A DNA stretch of 64,000 bases. Source: Pedobacter fastidiosus (GTDB lineage Bacteria; Bacteroidota; Bacteroidia; Sphingobacteriales; Sphingobacteriaceae). Shown here one piece after another: positions 1 through 8,383 of the stretch. The notes under the pieces are model-generated. The model had not been told where the DNA came from. It did no database searches and worked only from the letters and a program-made list of their open reading frames with translations. The DNA lies in assembly GCF_014306625.1 (NCBI RefSeq), contig NZ_JACRYL010000004.1, positions 124,001 through 188,000 of the forward strand, read 5' to 3'. Position 1 is the stretch's first letter; each line of letters opens with the position of its first letter. The translations under genes and the position numbers were made by a program.

Positions 1-238
1 CTGGATTTGATAATGTACCCAAACCATCCTGATTAGTAACCATTACCAATTCAAAATCCATTTCGGAAGCAATTTTCGACAAATAATATATCGAGCGTGG
101 ATAGAATTTAAGTTTTGCAAAACTGTCTACCTGTTCATCGTCTGGCTCAATATTTAATGTTCCATCGCGATCTATAAAAAGTACTCGCTTGGCATTTAAT
201 GAGGGCGTTAAATTTTTGGCGGATGTATTTTGATTCAT
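1..238 (-). CDS. hisB: HisB, N-terminal part (histidinol-phosphatase / imidazoleglycerol-phosphate dehydratase)
   Basis: The gene is cut by the window edge; about 79 N-terminal residues are visible, starting at an ATG at 238. The visible part is the HAD-type histidinol-phosphate phosphatase domain: it has the nucleophile motif FIDRDGTLN near residue 20 and, further on, VMVTNQDG. In the bifunctional HisB family this domain is followed by the dehydratase domain, which would lie outside the window. It is the fourth gene of a minus-strand run hisG-hisD-hisC-hisB, separated from hisC by a long inverted repeat. The dehydratase half is inferred from family and context, not seen. Confidence 0.85.
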   Translation of the reverse strand, partial: MNQNTSAKNLTPSLNAKRVLFIDRDGTLNIEPDDEQVDSFAKLKFYPRSIYYLSKIASEMDFELVMVTNQDGLGTLSNP

Positions 239-278
239 TTTTAGTTTGTTTATGTGTTTAGGTATTAACTAAAACGGT

Positions 279-343
279 CGTCATTGCGAGGCACGAAGCA
301 ATCTATTTTAGCGAGAGAGATTGCTTCGTGCCTCGCAATGACG
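279..343. repeat. Long inverted repeat (REP-like) between hisC and hisB
   Basis: Two perfect 26-base arms (279-304 and 318-343) are separated by 13 bases. The arms begin CGTCATTGCGAGGCACGAAG on the left and end in the complement on the right. It lies inside the his operon, in the gap between hisC and hisB, so an RNA copy would form a very stable hairpin that could attenuate or stabilise the mRNA. Palindromes of this general type are dispersed in many genomes; copy number here cannot be judged from one window. Confidence 0.85.
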
Positions 344-375
344 GGATACCGAAAATAAAAAGTACTTTTTTTATC

Positions 376-1416
376 TTAAAAGTTTTTTAGGATGGTTAAC
401 AGTTTATCATTTTCTTCTTTCGTACCTACTGTGATTCTCAAACAGCCTTCGCATAAAATAACTTTAGAACGGTCGCGGACAATAATACCTTGATCTACCA
501 ACGTATTGTAAATTTTAGTCGCATCGGTTACTTCAGCCAATATAAAATTCGCATCAGATGGATAAACCTCCGTAACTATGTCCAGATTATTTAATTCAAT
601 AGATAATCGATCTCGTTCAGAAACTGATTCTTTAATCCACGCATTAACCTGGGCGATGTTTTTAAGTGCTTCGAAAGCTAAATCTTGCGTAGCTTGATTG
701 ATGTTATAAGGTGGCTTAATTTTATTTAGAACATCGATAACTTTTGTTGAAGAGAAAGCCATACCCAAGCGCAAAGCAGCCAAACCCCAAGCTTTAGAAA
801 AAGTTTGCAGTATAACCAGATTTGCATACTCTGTTAACTCTTGAATAAAAGTTTTTTGTTTTGCGTAATTGATATAAGCCTCATCTATTACCACAATCCC
901 ATTAAAGTTTGCTAAAATGGTTTCAATATCGGTTCTATTTATCGAATTACCTGTAGGATTATTTGGTGAACAGATGAAGATAATCTTTGTGTTTTTATCA
1001 ATCGTTTCTGCGATTTTTTCCAAATCCAACTGGAAGTTTGGAAGCAAGTTTACCTTCCGAATTTCAACATCATTGATGTTTGCTGAAACCTCATACATGC
1101 CGTAAGTTGGGGGCAAAATAATCACGTTATCTTTCCCTGGATTACAAAATGCCCTGAACAATAAATCAATGGCTTCATCACTTCCATTTCCTAGAAAAGT
1201 ATTCTCAATAGGAACCCCTTTAATTTTGCTAATGGCATCCTTCAAATCCAACTGTAAAGGATCCGGATAGCGGTTGTAATTGGCGGGTAGGGGGGAACCG
1301 TAACTGTTTTCATTGGCATCTAAAAAAACAGATGCTTGTCCCTTAAACTCATCTCTAGCGGTAGAGTATGGTTTAAGTTTTTTTATATTTTCTCTTACTA
1401 ATTCGTTAATATCCAT
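376..1416 (-). CDS. hisC: Histidinol-phosphate aminotransferase
   Basis: HisC is a PLP-dependent fold-type I aminotransferase that converts imidazole acetol phosphate to histidinol phosphate, in the cytoplasm. The 346-aa protein has the substrate loop FLDANENSYGSP near residue 32, PNNPTG at 151, IDEAYINY near 177 and the Schiff-base lysine in TFSKAWG (Lys208), followed by RLGMAF. The longer open frame to 1470 would add 18 residues unlike the family; the ATG at 1416, giving MDINELVREN, is the better start. It follows hisD by 55 bases, consistent with one transcript. Length is normal for the family. Confidence 0.93.
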   Translation of the reverse strand: MDINELVRENIKKLKPYSTARDEFKGQASVFLDANENSYGSPLPANYNRYPDPLQLDLKDAISKIKGVPIENTFLGNGSDEAIDLLFRAFCNPGKDNVIILPPTYGMYEVSANINDVEIRKVNLLPNFQLDLEKIAETIDKNTKIIFICSPNNPTGNSINRTDIETILANFNGIVVIDEAYINYAKQKTFIQELTEYANLVILQTFSKAWGLAALRLGMAFSSTKVIDVLNKIKPPYNINQATQDLAFEALKNIAQVNAWIKESVSERDRLSIELNNLDIVTEVYPSDANFILAEVTDATKIYNTLVDQGIIVRDRSKVILCEGCLRITVGTKEENDKLLTILKNF

Positions 1417-1471
1417 TTTTAAGGTACAAGATAAAAGGTAAAAGGGTTGGCATTTAGCCTTAATTTCCACT

Positions 1472-2761
1472 TTAACCTTTTAATGTTTTTAATCTAAGCG
1501 TAATTGCATTTTTGTGTGCTTGCAAGCCTTCTGCTTGTGCAAGCGTTTCAACAGTAGCCCCAATATTCTTTAAACCATTGGTTGATAAATGCTGAAAGGT
1601 TATTTTTTTAAGAAATGCATCAGTTGAAACACCCGAATAAGCTTTAGCAAAGCCACTTGTGGGTAAAGTATGGTTTGTTCCTGATGCATAATCGCCTGCG
1701 CTTTCTGGAGTTAAGTTTCCTAAAAAGACCGAACCAGCATTGATTATCAACGAAATAAAATTTTCAAAGCTTTCAGTGGCCAAAATAAGGTGTTCTGGTG
1801 CGTATTCATTCGAAAAATCCATTGCTAAATTTAAATTATCAACCAAAATAGCATAAGAATTGGCAATTGCTTTTGAAGCGATTTCTTTTCTAGGGAGTAC
1901 AGTAAGCTGAATTTCAATTTGTTTTAAGGTTTCTTCTATGATTTCATTTGAAGTAGAAACCAAAATAGCTTGACTATCAGTTCCATGTTCTGCTTGAGCC
2001 AATAGATCTGCTGCAACAAAAACTGGGTTTGATGATTCATCAGCAATCACTAAAACTTCTGATGGGCCTGCTGGCATATCAATAGCAACCTGGTTTTGAA
2101 CTCTAGTTTTCGCTGTAGTAACATACCGATTTCCTGGACCAAAAATTTTGTAAACCTTAGGTACGGTTTCTGTTCCGAAGGCCATTGCAGCCACTGCTTG
2201 GGCGCCACCAATTAGATATATCTTTTCTATTCCTAATAGCACAGCGCAGTAGGCCAAATAGCAGTTTGTTTTTCCATCACTTTGTGGAGGAGAACATACA
2301 ACAATTTCTTTGCATCCGGCAATAATTGCAGGTGTAGCCAACATCAAAAATGTACTTGGCAATACGGCTGTTCCGCCAGGAATGTAAAGACCAACTCTCT
2401 CAATCGCTCTAGCTTCTCTCCAGCAAATAACACCGGGCATGGTTTCCACTTTATCTTCAGTTTTGAGCTGAGATTGATGAAAGGTTTTAATGTTTTTATA
2501 TGCCGTTTCGATTGCCGTTTTTGCTTCAGCCGGAATGTTAGATGCAATTGCTTTTAATTCTTCGGTATCTAAAAAAAGCTTTTCTAATTCAACTTTATCA
2601 AATGCTTTTGCGAAATCAATAAGTGCTTTGTCGCCTTCAGATTTAACCGAATTTATGATCTCGGTAACCCTTTCCTCAATCAGTTTATCGTCTTCAATCT
2701 GCCTTGAACAGAGCTCTTCAATTTTTGATTTAGATAAATCTGTATAATTGTAGATTTTCAA
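1472..2761 (-). CDS. hisD: Histidinol dehydrogenase
   Basis: HisD performs the last two steps of histidine synthesis, oxidising L-histidinol to L-histidine with NAD and zinc. The 429-aa protein matches the family in length. Visible hallmarks are GGTAVLPSTFLM, the GPGNRYVTTAK segment, MPAGPSEVLVIAD, the zinc-binding stretch LLAQAEHGTDSQA and the YAPEHL motif near residue 320. It lies between hisG (49-base gap) and hisC on the minus strand. Nothing in the sequence suggests a defect. Confidence 0.96.
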   Translation of the reverse strand: MKIYNYTDLSKSKIEELCSRQIEDDKLIEERVTEIINSVKSEGDKALIDFAKAFDKVELEKLFLDTEELKAIASNIPAEAKTAIETAYKNIKTFHQSQLKTEDKVETMPGVICWREARAIERVGLYIPGGTAVLPSTFLMLATPAIIAGCKEIVVCSPPQSDGKTNCYLAYCAVLLGIEKIYLIGGAQAVAAMAFGTETVPKVYKIFGPGNRYVTTAKTRVQNQVAIDMPAGPSEVLVIADESSNPVFVAADLLAQAEHGTDSQAILVSTSNEIIEETLKQIEIQLTVLPRKEIASKAIANSYAILVDNLNLAMDFSNEYAPEHLILATESFENFISLIINAGSVFLGNLTPESAGDYASGTNHTLPTSGFAKAYSGVSTDAFLKKITFQHLSTNGLKNIGATVETLAQAEGLQAHKNAITLRLKTLKG

Positions 2762-2810
2762 TGTTTTATAATTTAAAATTAACTAATAGTTAATATGAAT
2801 TTAGATGATT

Positions 2811-3662
2811 TTAGGTGATTATTTTCTCTATTGGCATCACTAAAATACCTTCAGCGCCTGCTGCTTTCAAGCTATTGATTTTATCCCAAAAATCTTCTTC
2901 TGCAATTACCGAATGCACCGCAACCCAGTTCGGTTCGAACAAGGGAACGATTGTAGGACTCTTAACACCCGGTAGTAAATCGACAACTTTTTGAAGGTTA
3001 TCTTTAGAGACATTAAGCACAACGTATTTGTTTGATTTTGCACTTAGAACAGAACGTATTCTTTGCAATAATTCTGCAACTTCAGGGTTATCGAGAATGG
3101 ATTCGTTTCCGATTAAAACAGCTTCTGAAGACATCACATCTGCGAAAGGTTTTAGTCCGTTGCTCTTCAAAGTTCCGCCTGTAGAAACGATGTCACAAAT
3201 GGCATCGCTCAAGCCTAAACCTGGGCCAATTTCTACGGAGCCAGAAATTGTTCTAATGTCAGATTTTATGCCTTTAGATTGAAGGAAATTTTCTAGGATA
3301 ACTGGATAAGAAGTCGCAATTGCCTTGCCATTTAAATCTTCCAATTTCTCAATATCGCTATTGTTTTGGATGGCGATTTTTAAAGTGCATTTCCCAAACC
3401 CCAAACGTTGTAGATATTCTACCCCAGCTTGGGTTTCTGTAATTACATTTTCCCCAACTATCCCCAAATCTGCAATCCCATCTTGAACGTATTCTGGAAT
3501 ATCATCATCGCGAAGAAAAAGAATTTCTAAGGGAAAATTAGTAACTGTTGAGATTAAGGAGCTCTTGTAGTTTTCGAAAGAAAGACCACAATTTTTTAAT
3601 ATTTCTACGGATTTTTCGTTTAACCTACCAGATTTCTGGATAGCGATTTTAAGTGTTTTCAA
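2811..3662 (-). CDS. hisG: ATP phosphoribosyltransferase, long form
   Basis: HisG is the first, committed enzyme of histidine biosynthesis; it joins ATP and PRPP. At 283 aa it is the long, hexameric form: a two-lobed catalytic domain (KSGRLNEKSVEIL at the N terminus, DLGIVGENV near 88, and the PRPP-binding stretch with SGSVEIGPGLGLSDAICDIV at about 140-160) followed by a C-terminal ACT-like regulatory domain with SPTIVPLF. The long form is normally feedback-inhibited by histidine and does not need HisZ. It is the first gene of the minus-strand operon and has a 5' leader of about 165 bases after the predicted promoter. Confidence 0.95.
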   Translation of the reverse strand: MKTLKIAIQKSGRLNEKSVEILKNCGLSFENYKSSLISTVTNFPLEILFLRDDDIPEYVQDGIADLGIVGENVITETQAGVEYLQRLGFGKCTLKIAIQNNSDIEKLEDLNGKAIATSYPVILENFLQSKGIKSDIRTISGSVEIGPGLGLSDAICDIVSTGGTLKSNGLKPFADVMSSEAVLIGNESILDNPEVAELLQRIRSVLSAKSNKYVVLNVSKDNLQKVVDLLPGVKSPTIVPLFEPNWVAVHSVIAEEDFWDKINSLKAAGAEGILVMPIEKIIT

Positions 3663-3830
3663 TGTATTGAATATAGAATGAACAAGAAATAATTTTACGG
3701 AAAAAAAGTTTTGAAGTACAAAACAAACATATCATATCGCCTATTGGCGATGGTGCAAATGTAAGTGATGATTCAAATTTAATTCCATATTATTTATGCT
3801 CGTATCAATACTTTAGCTGATCAGCGATGG

Positions 3831-3860
3831 CAAATATAAAGATAGAATTGGTAAAACAAA
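3831..3860 (-). promoter_or_regulatory. Predicted promoter of the his operon
   Basis: On the minus strand a TTTG box (3857-3860) is followed after 18 bases by TATATTTG (3831-3838), which fits the Bacteroidota consensus TTTG...TAnnTTTG. Transcription would start near 3824 and give a leader of about 160 bases before hisG. The leader holds one small perfect hairpin (3736-3751, stem ATCGCC/GGCGAT, loop of 4). No histidine-rich leader peptide was recognised, so attenuation is not supported. Confidence 0.45.
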
Positions 3861-3937
3861 AAATTATGGCACTTAATTTGTCCTTTATGGGTTTTTAAAT
3901 TGCATTACAATTATTTTTGATCATTAATTAATACGTA

Positions 3938-5503
3938 TTGAAGAATTTCCGCTTTCTACTGATTCCCCTTATTTTAACTATCTCAGCTTGTGGTTGGTTT
4001 AAAAAACCACCAGAAATTGGAAGAGTTCTATCAGAACATTTTCAAAATAAAATGTATAAAGACTTTGATACTGTTGCTTATGATAGTGTTTTTGTTCATG
4101 TAATGGATAGTTTATCTAGATCTTTCGTAAATCCAAAAACAATCAAAGCCTTTTATTCTAATTTTAATTCTCAGCCCAAATTAGTATCCAAATTTTATAT
4201 TGATGGAAGTTTAGATAGTTTGGGTTATTATTTACAGAATAGTACAGTTCATGGTTTTAATCCGAAGCTCTTTAAAACTGAAGAAATAAAAAGCTTGATT
4301 GAAGAATTAACAGCAAATAAATTTAAAAAGGTCGATGAAAGTTATCCTGTGATTGCAAAATTAGAACTGTTAACTGCCAATGCTTATTTAAATTATACCA
4401 ATTATTTGAGGTTCGGAGTTGTAAATCCTCGCAATATTTTTTCTAGATATTATATTAAAGTTAAAAGGCCTGATAGTGTTGGTATGATGAATTTATTGGC
4501 TTCGGATAATTTACTTGATACTTTAAGAGCGGTTCAGCCCAAATCAGAGCAATATAAAGCCTTACAACAAGCATATTTAAATGCGTCAGGCGAAGATGAA
4601 AAGAGAATCTTGCTTTTAAATATGGAACGTTTTCGTTGGAAAATGCCAGAAACAGGCGAGAATTACGTTCAAGTTAATATTCCTGATTTTAAATTAACTT
4701 GGTTCGATAAGCAAGATACGGTGATTAGCATGAAAGTTTGCGTTGGAGGTAAACGCGAAACAGGCTACGAAGATAAGATGAAAGCTTTTGCGAAATCTGG
4801 CAATTTGGATGATAAGCCAAAAAATCATGAAACCCCATTATTGTTCAGTAAAATTAATTCTATCCAAGCTAATCCAATTTGGAATATTCCGGTAAGTATT
4901 GCGCAAAGTGAAATTTATTGGATGGCCAGAAAAGACCCTTATTATTTATCGAATAGTAACATTAAAGTTTATTACAAGGATAAATTAATTGGTGAACCAG
5001 ACACCATTAATTGGAACAAATATTCGAGAGATAAATTGCCATTCAAGTTTAAACAAGGCTCTGGTGGAGGAAACGCATTGGGTAAATTCAAGTTTATTTT
5101 TGATAACAGTTCCAGCATCTATCTCCATGATACAAATAACAAAAATGGTTTCAACTTAACCAATAGAGCAATTAGTCATGGTTGCGTACGAATAGAAAAA
5201 CCATTAGAATTTGCAGAGAAATTAGTTGGTGATAGTTATACTTACGACAAGTTAAGAGCTGAGGTTGATTTACCTCCAATTGACAGTACGCATGTAAAAT
5301 GGTATAAAAAGAGGATGGCCGCTAAAGCAGATACTACTAAATCCTTCCAGTTAAAACCGGCTTGGTTCGGTCCAAAAAAAGCTGTCCCATTAATTATAAC
5401 CTACATTACAGCTTGGTCTCAAAATGATAAAATTGAATACCGACCAGATGTTTATGGCATGGATGAGAAACTTTGGGTGGCTATGAAAAAGTTTAGATTA
5501 TAG
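3938..5503 (+). CDS. Lipoprotein L,D-transpeptidase (YkuD domain, YcbB-like)
   Basis: This is a cell-wall enzyme predicted to make 3-3 cross-links in peptidoglycan or to attach proteins to it. The 521-aa protein starts with a lipoprotein signal (MKNFRFLLIPLILTISAC, lipobox cysteine at 18), so it should sit in the periplasm on a membrane. A helical region at 30-215 resembles the YcbB scaffold domain, followed by a YkuD catalytic domain with the signature SHGCVRIE and catalytic Cys near residue 415. The start codon is TTG: an in-frame stop lies three codons upstream and no ATG precedes the signal peptide. It is monocistronic, divergent from hisG. Confidence 0.88.
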   Translation: MKNFRFLLIPLILTISACGWFKKPPEIGRVLSEHFQNKMYKDFDTVAYDSVFVHVMDSLSRSFVNPKTIKAFYSNFNSQPKLVSKFYIDGSLDSLGYYLQNSTVHGFNPKLFKTEEIKSLIEELTANKFKKVDESYPVIAKLELLTANAYLNYTNYLRFGVVNPRNIFSRYYIKVKRPDSVGMMNLLASDNLLDTLRAVQPKSEQYKALQQAYLNASGEDEKRILLLNMERFRWKMPETGENYVQVNIPDFKLTWFDKQDTVISMKVCVGGKRETGYEDKMKAFAKSGNLDDKPKNHETPLLFSKINSIQANPIWNIPVSIAQSEIYWMARKDPYYLSNSNIKVYYKDKLIGEPDTINWNKYSRDKLPFKFKQGSGGGNALGKFKFIFDNSSSIYLHDTNNKNGFNLTNRAISHGCVRIEKPLEFAEKLVGDSYTYDKLRAEVDLPPIDSTHVKWYKKRMAAKADTTKSFQLKPAWFGPKKAVPLIITYITAWSQNDKIEYRPDVYGMDEKLWVAMKKFRL

Positions 5504-5572
5504 AAATTATTATTCGCTTTGATTGGCCGTATGATTGTTTCGGCCAGATATCAAATATTTATAGAAATCAAA

Positions 5573-5603
5573 TTTGGATTTAAATTCCAAAATAATATAT
5601 TTG
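5573..5603 (+). promoter_or_regulatory. Predicted promoter of the Ter operon
   Basis: TTTG (5573-5576), a 19-base spacer and TATATTTG (5596-5603) match the Bacteroidota housekeeping promoter very well. Transcription would start near 5610, leaving a 5' leader of about 225 bases before the first terD gene. It is the only convincing promoter found upstream of the long operon 5834-14850. Confidence 0.6.
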
Positions 5604-5609
5604 TTAATA

Positions 5610-5833
5610 AACATTTAAACAAATAAAGCAGGCTGCAGGATATAAAATTAACGCTCAATCCTGATCGCTGTAGCCGTTCCTATATCCCTATTATTTAAGA
5701 TAAAATTGCCTGCATTTCTTTATGGATTGCTGTTGCAGCTTTTGTCTGTCTTTTATTTGCGTTGTAAATGCAATATAGGAATTTCTACATCTCATTTTTT
5801 TTAAACAAAATATTTCAAAAATTAATTTTAACA
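5610..5833 (+). promoter_or_regulatory. Structured 5' leader of the Ter operon
   Basis: This long untranslated stretch has interleaved complementary segments: GGCTGCAG (5631-5638) with CTGTAGCC (5668-5675, one G-U pair), and GGATATA (5638-5644) with TATATCC (5681-5687). The order A-B-A'-B' is that of a pseudoknot. GCAGGC (5628-5633) can alternatively pair with GCCTGC (5708-5713), so two exclusive folds are possible. No known riboswitch class was recognised. An in-frame ATG at 5768 would add 22 residues to TerD and is not favoured. Confidence 0.35.
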
Positions 5834-6409
5834 ATGGCTATTAATCTACAAAAAGGGCAAAAAATCGATATTGGATTATCCAAAATTACTGTTGGTTTGG
5901 GCTGGGATCCGAATGAGGGAACAGGCTTTGATTTCGACTTAGATGCTTCGGCATTTATGATCGATTCTAATCGCTTAATTCCAGTTGAAGAATATTTTAT
6001 TTTCTATGGCAATACAGATTCTCCAGATCAGGCCTTACACCACACGGGTGATGATCCAACTGGTGGAAATAGTGCTACTGGAGATGATGAAAGCATTCAG
6101 GTTGATTTATCGAAAGTTGATGCCAATATTCAAGAAATTCTTTTTGTGGTAACTATTCACGATGCCATTAGCCGCAAACAAAATTATGGGCAGGTGAGAA
6201 ATTCTTACATCCGTATTGTAGATGACAATAGTGGGGAGGAAGTAGCAAAATACGAGCTTGGAGAAGATTTTTCTATAGAAACAGGCGTTGAATTCGGTAG
6301 ACTGTACAAACGAGAAGGTAAATGGAAATTCGAAGCCTCAGGCATTGGTTACCGCAAAGATTTATCTTTTTTTCTCTCTAAATATTTCAAAGGTCAAATT
6401 ATAAAATAA
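5834..6409 (+). CDS. terD: TerD-family calcium-binding stress protein (copy 1)
   Basis: This is a 191-aa member of the TerD family found in tellurite and chemical-stress (Ter) systems; TerD domains bind calcium and are thought to form membrane-associated complexes. The start at the ATG giving MAINLQKGQKIDIG matches the starts of the three paralogues that follow. The characteristic stretches are GLGWDPNEGTGFDFDLDASAF near 22-42, the acidic HTGDDPTGG...GDDESIQVDLSKV near 76-98 and FGRLYKREGKWKFEA near the C terminus. It is the first gene of the operon; the next TerD gene follows after 15 bases. The exact biochemical role is not known for the family. Confidence 0.92.
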   Translation: MAINLQKGQKIDIGLSKITVGLGWDPNEGTGFDFDLDASAFMIDSNRLIPVEEYFIFYGNTDSPDQALHHTGDDPTGGNSATGDDESIQVDLSKVDANIQEILFVVTIHDAISRKQNYGQVRNSYIRIVDDNSGEEVAKYELGEDFSIETGVEFGRLYKREGKWKFEASGIGYRKDLSFFLSKYFKGQIIK

Positions 6410-6424
6410 CCAACAACGCTCTTT

Positions 6425-7090
6425 ATGGCAATAAATTTAGTAAAAGGTCAAACTATTGATCTTCGTAAAAATGATAAAGGTGAATCTTTCGATTTATCAA
6501 AAGTTACCATGGGTTTGGGATGGGATGTTCGACAAGCAAAAACTGGGTTTTTAGGTAAGCTTTTTGGTGCTAAAGAAGAAGAGTTTGATCTCGATGCCAT
6601 TGCTTTCTTGCTCGATGGTAATGATAAAATCATGAATTTGGGCAGAACGGTAAATCAAAACGGGCGACAAATTGGGCTGTTTGAGGGCGATGCTATTTTC
6701 TTCAATTCCATGCGCCATCCATCCGTCAATATTTGGTTAACAGGTGACAATAGAACTGGAGCAGGTGATGGGGACGATGAGCAAATTATAGTGAAATTAG
6801 ATGCGCTGGACAATATTTATCAAAAGATTGTTTTTGTAGTCTCCATTTATCAGGGAACGCAAAACAACCAACATTTTAGCATGGTAGAAAATGCTTTCAT
6901 TCGTGCTGTAGATGCCAATGGAAAGGAAATAACACGTTACAGCCTTTCTGGAGATGCCTCTTTAAATGGCATGTGTACTATGGTTTTCGCCGAGGCTTAT
7001 CGTAAAGATGGAGGCTGGAAATTCAGAGCAATTGGAGAACCTCATCAAACTGATAGTTTCTTAGAGGTTTTGAAGAAATACGCAAACTAA
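6425..7090 (+). CDS. TerD-family protein with insertion (copy 2)
   Basis: This 221-aa TerD paralogue begins MAINLVKGQTIDLRKN and has an extra segment around residues 36-55 (RQAKTGFLGKLFGAKEEE) that interrupts the first metal-binding loop, as in TerZ-like members. The acidic stretch TGDNRTGAGDGDDEQIIVKLD near 118-138 is intact, so calcium binding is plausible. FGAK and FLGKL could form a membrane-contacting patch. It is followed by a 67-base gap containing an imperfect hairpin, then the third TerD gene. Function is inferred only from the family. Confidence 0.88.
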   Translation: MAINLVKGQTIDLRKNDKGESFDLSKVTMGLGWDVRQAKTGFLGKLFGAKEEEFDLDAIAFLLDGNDKIMNLGRTVNQNGRQIGLFEGDAIFFNSMRHPSVNIWLTGDNRTGAGDGDDEQIIVKLDALDNIYQKIVFVVSIYQGTQNNQHFSMVENAFIRAVDANGKEITRYSLSGDASLNGMCTMVFAEAYRKDGGWKFRAIGEPHQTDSFLEVLKKYAN

Positions 7091-7105
7091 AAGAGTAATA
7101 TAAAT

Positions 7106-7137
7106 GGATGTTATTGAGTGAACTGAGAATATCATCC
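7106..7137 (+). other. Imperfect hairpin inside the Ter operon
   Basis: GGATGTTATT (7106-7115) and AATATCATCC (7128-7137) pair over ten bases with one mismatch. No run of T follows, so it is unlikely to be a terminator; a processing or mRNA-stability hairpin between the second and third terD genes is possible. Confidence 0.3.
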
Positions 7138-7157
7138 AATAAAAAAATTAACCAAAT

Positions 7158-7709
7158 ATGGCAATTAACCTGCAAAAAGGACAAAGGGAGGCAATAAGTG
7201 CCCCACAATTTACAATAGGACTCGGTTGGGATACCAACAGCGCATCTACAGGTAGCAGCTTCGATTTAGATACTTCAATTTTCGTTTTAGGTGAGAATAA
7301 AAGATTATTGTCTGATGCTCACTTTGTGTTCTACAACAACTTAAAAACACCAGACGGCGCAGTGGAACATACTGGCGATAACTTAACTGGTGATGGCGAT
7401 GGAGACGATGAGCAAATTAAGGTAGATCTTTCTAAGATTGGTGCTGGAGCAGCAGAAATATGCATCGTGGTAACTGTGCATGATGCGGAAAACAGAAGAC
7501 AAAACTTCGGACAAATCAGAAATTCTTACATCAGAATATTCGATGGTGCTAAAAATGAGATCCTTAAATATGAACTTGAGGAAGATTTCTCGATAGAAAC
7601 GGCTGTAGAATTTGGAAGAATTTATAAACGTAACAATGAGTGGAAATTTGAGGCGATTGGCGTAGGGATGAAAGATGGACTTGAATTTTTCTTGAATAAG
7701 TATAACTAA
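7158..7709 (+). CDS. terD: TerD-family calcium-binding stress protein (copy 3)
   Basis: This is a compact 183-aa TerD/TerE-type protein without insertions. It has MAINLQKGQREAI at the start, GLGWDTNSASTGSSFDLDTSIF near 22, HTGDNLTGDGDGDDEQIKVDLSKIG near 75-98 and VEFGRIYKRNNEWKFEAIG near the C terminus. It is closest to the first copy by eye, suggesting local duplication. Acidic loops typical of calcium sites are intact. It precedes the fourth copy by 14 bases. Confidence 0.92.
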   Translation: MAINLQKGQREAISAPQFTIGLGWDTNSASTGSSFDLDTSIFVLGENKRLLSDAHFVFYNNLKTPDGAVEHTGDNLTGDGDGDDEQIKVDLSKIGAGAAEICIVVTVHDAENRRQNFGQIRNSYIRIFDGAKNEILKYELEEDFSIETAVEFGRIYKRNNEWKFEAIGVGMKDGLEFFLNKYN

Positions 7710-7723
7710 AACTGAACTAAACA

Positions 7724-8383
7724 ATGGCAATTAATTTATCAAAAGGGCAAAAAATCGATCTGCGTAAAGAGACTGGCGCAACTTTAACCAGTTTCTGTGT
7801 AGGTGTAAATTGGGGTGCAATAGAAACCAAAGGATTTTTAGGATTATCAACTAACAAACAAAGTGTAGATTTAGATCTAAGTTGCATTTTAATTGATGAA
7901 AACAATAATCTGTGCGATCACATTTATTCGCCACTTTATAATATCGATTTTTTGCAAAAATTTGGTTTGCCAAAAGGAAAGTTAGTTTCTTTAGATGGTG
8001 CTTTAAGACACACAGGAGATGATTTGCAAGGCGATTCTGGTGGTGATGATGGATTAGATAATGAGATTATTACCGTTGATTTATCGAAAATTGATCCAAA
8101 GGTGTCTAAAATTTTCTTCTTTTTAAATAATGTGGGTAAGGAAGATTTTTCTCAAATTCCTTATTCCAAAATTAGAATGTACGAGGGAACGCCAACGCAT
8201 GTAAAAGAAGTTTTTGCATCTTATAATGTTTCTTCAGAACCAAGTTATGCGGGTAAAAAAGCCTTAATTATGGGTAAGCTTTACAAACGTAATGAGGAGT
8301 GGAAGTTCGATGCCATTGGCGATCCAACGGCTGATACTTTTTTAGGGCAAACTATTCATTTGATCATTAAATCCTATCTATAA
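7724..8383 (+). CDS. TerD-family protein, divergent TerZ-like (copy 4)
   Basis: This 219-aa protein starts MAINLSKGQKIDLRKETG like its neighbours but is more divergent. An insertion with KGFLGLSTNKQSVDLDLS near 38-55 replaces the first loop, and HTGDDLQGDSGGDDGLDNEIITVDLSKI near 94-121 is longer than usual. FLGQTIHLIIKSYL at the C terminus is hydrophobic. Its stop overlaps the next start (TAATG at 8381-8385), implying translational coupling. TerZ-like proteins with such inserts usually accompany standard TerD proteins in one locus. Confidence 0.85.
   Translation: MAINLSKGQKIDLRKETGATLTSFCVGVNWGAIETKGFLGLSTNKQSVDLDLSCILIDENNNLCDHIYSPLYNIDFLQKFGLPKGKLVSLDGALRHTGDDLQGDSGGDDGLDNEIITVDLSKIDPKVSKIFFFLNNVGKEDFSQIPYSKIRMYEGTPTHVKEVFASYNVSSEPSYAGKKALIMGKLYKRNEEWKFDAIGDPTADTFLGQTIHLIIKSYL

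Noticed and set aside
2282..2747. Overlapping ORFs of 60-90 codons opposite hisD
   Set aside because: Shadows of hisD without independent signals.
5768..5833. N-terminal extension of TerD copy 1 (MQYRNFYISFF...)
   Set aside because: All four paralogues start MAINL; the extension lies in the untranslated leader.
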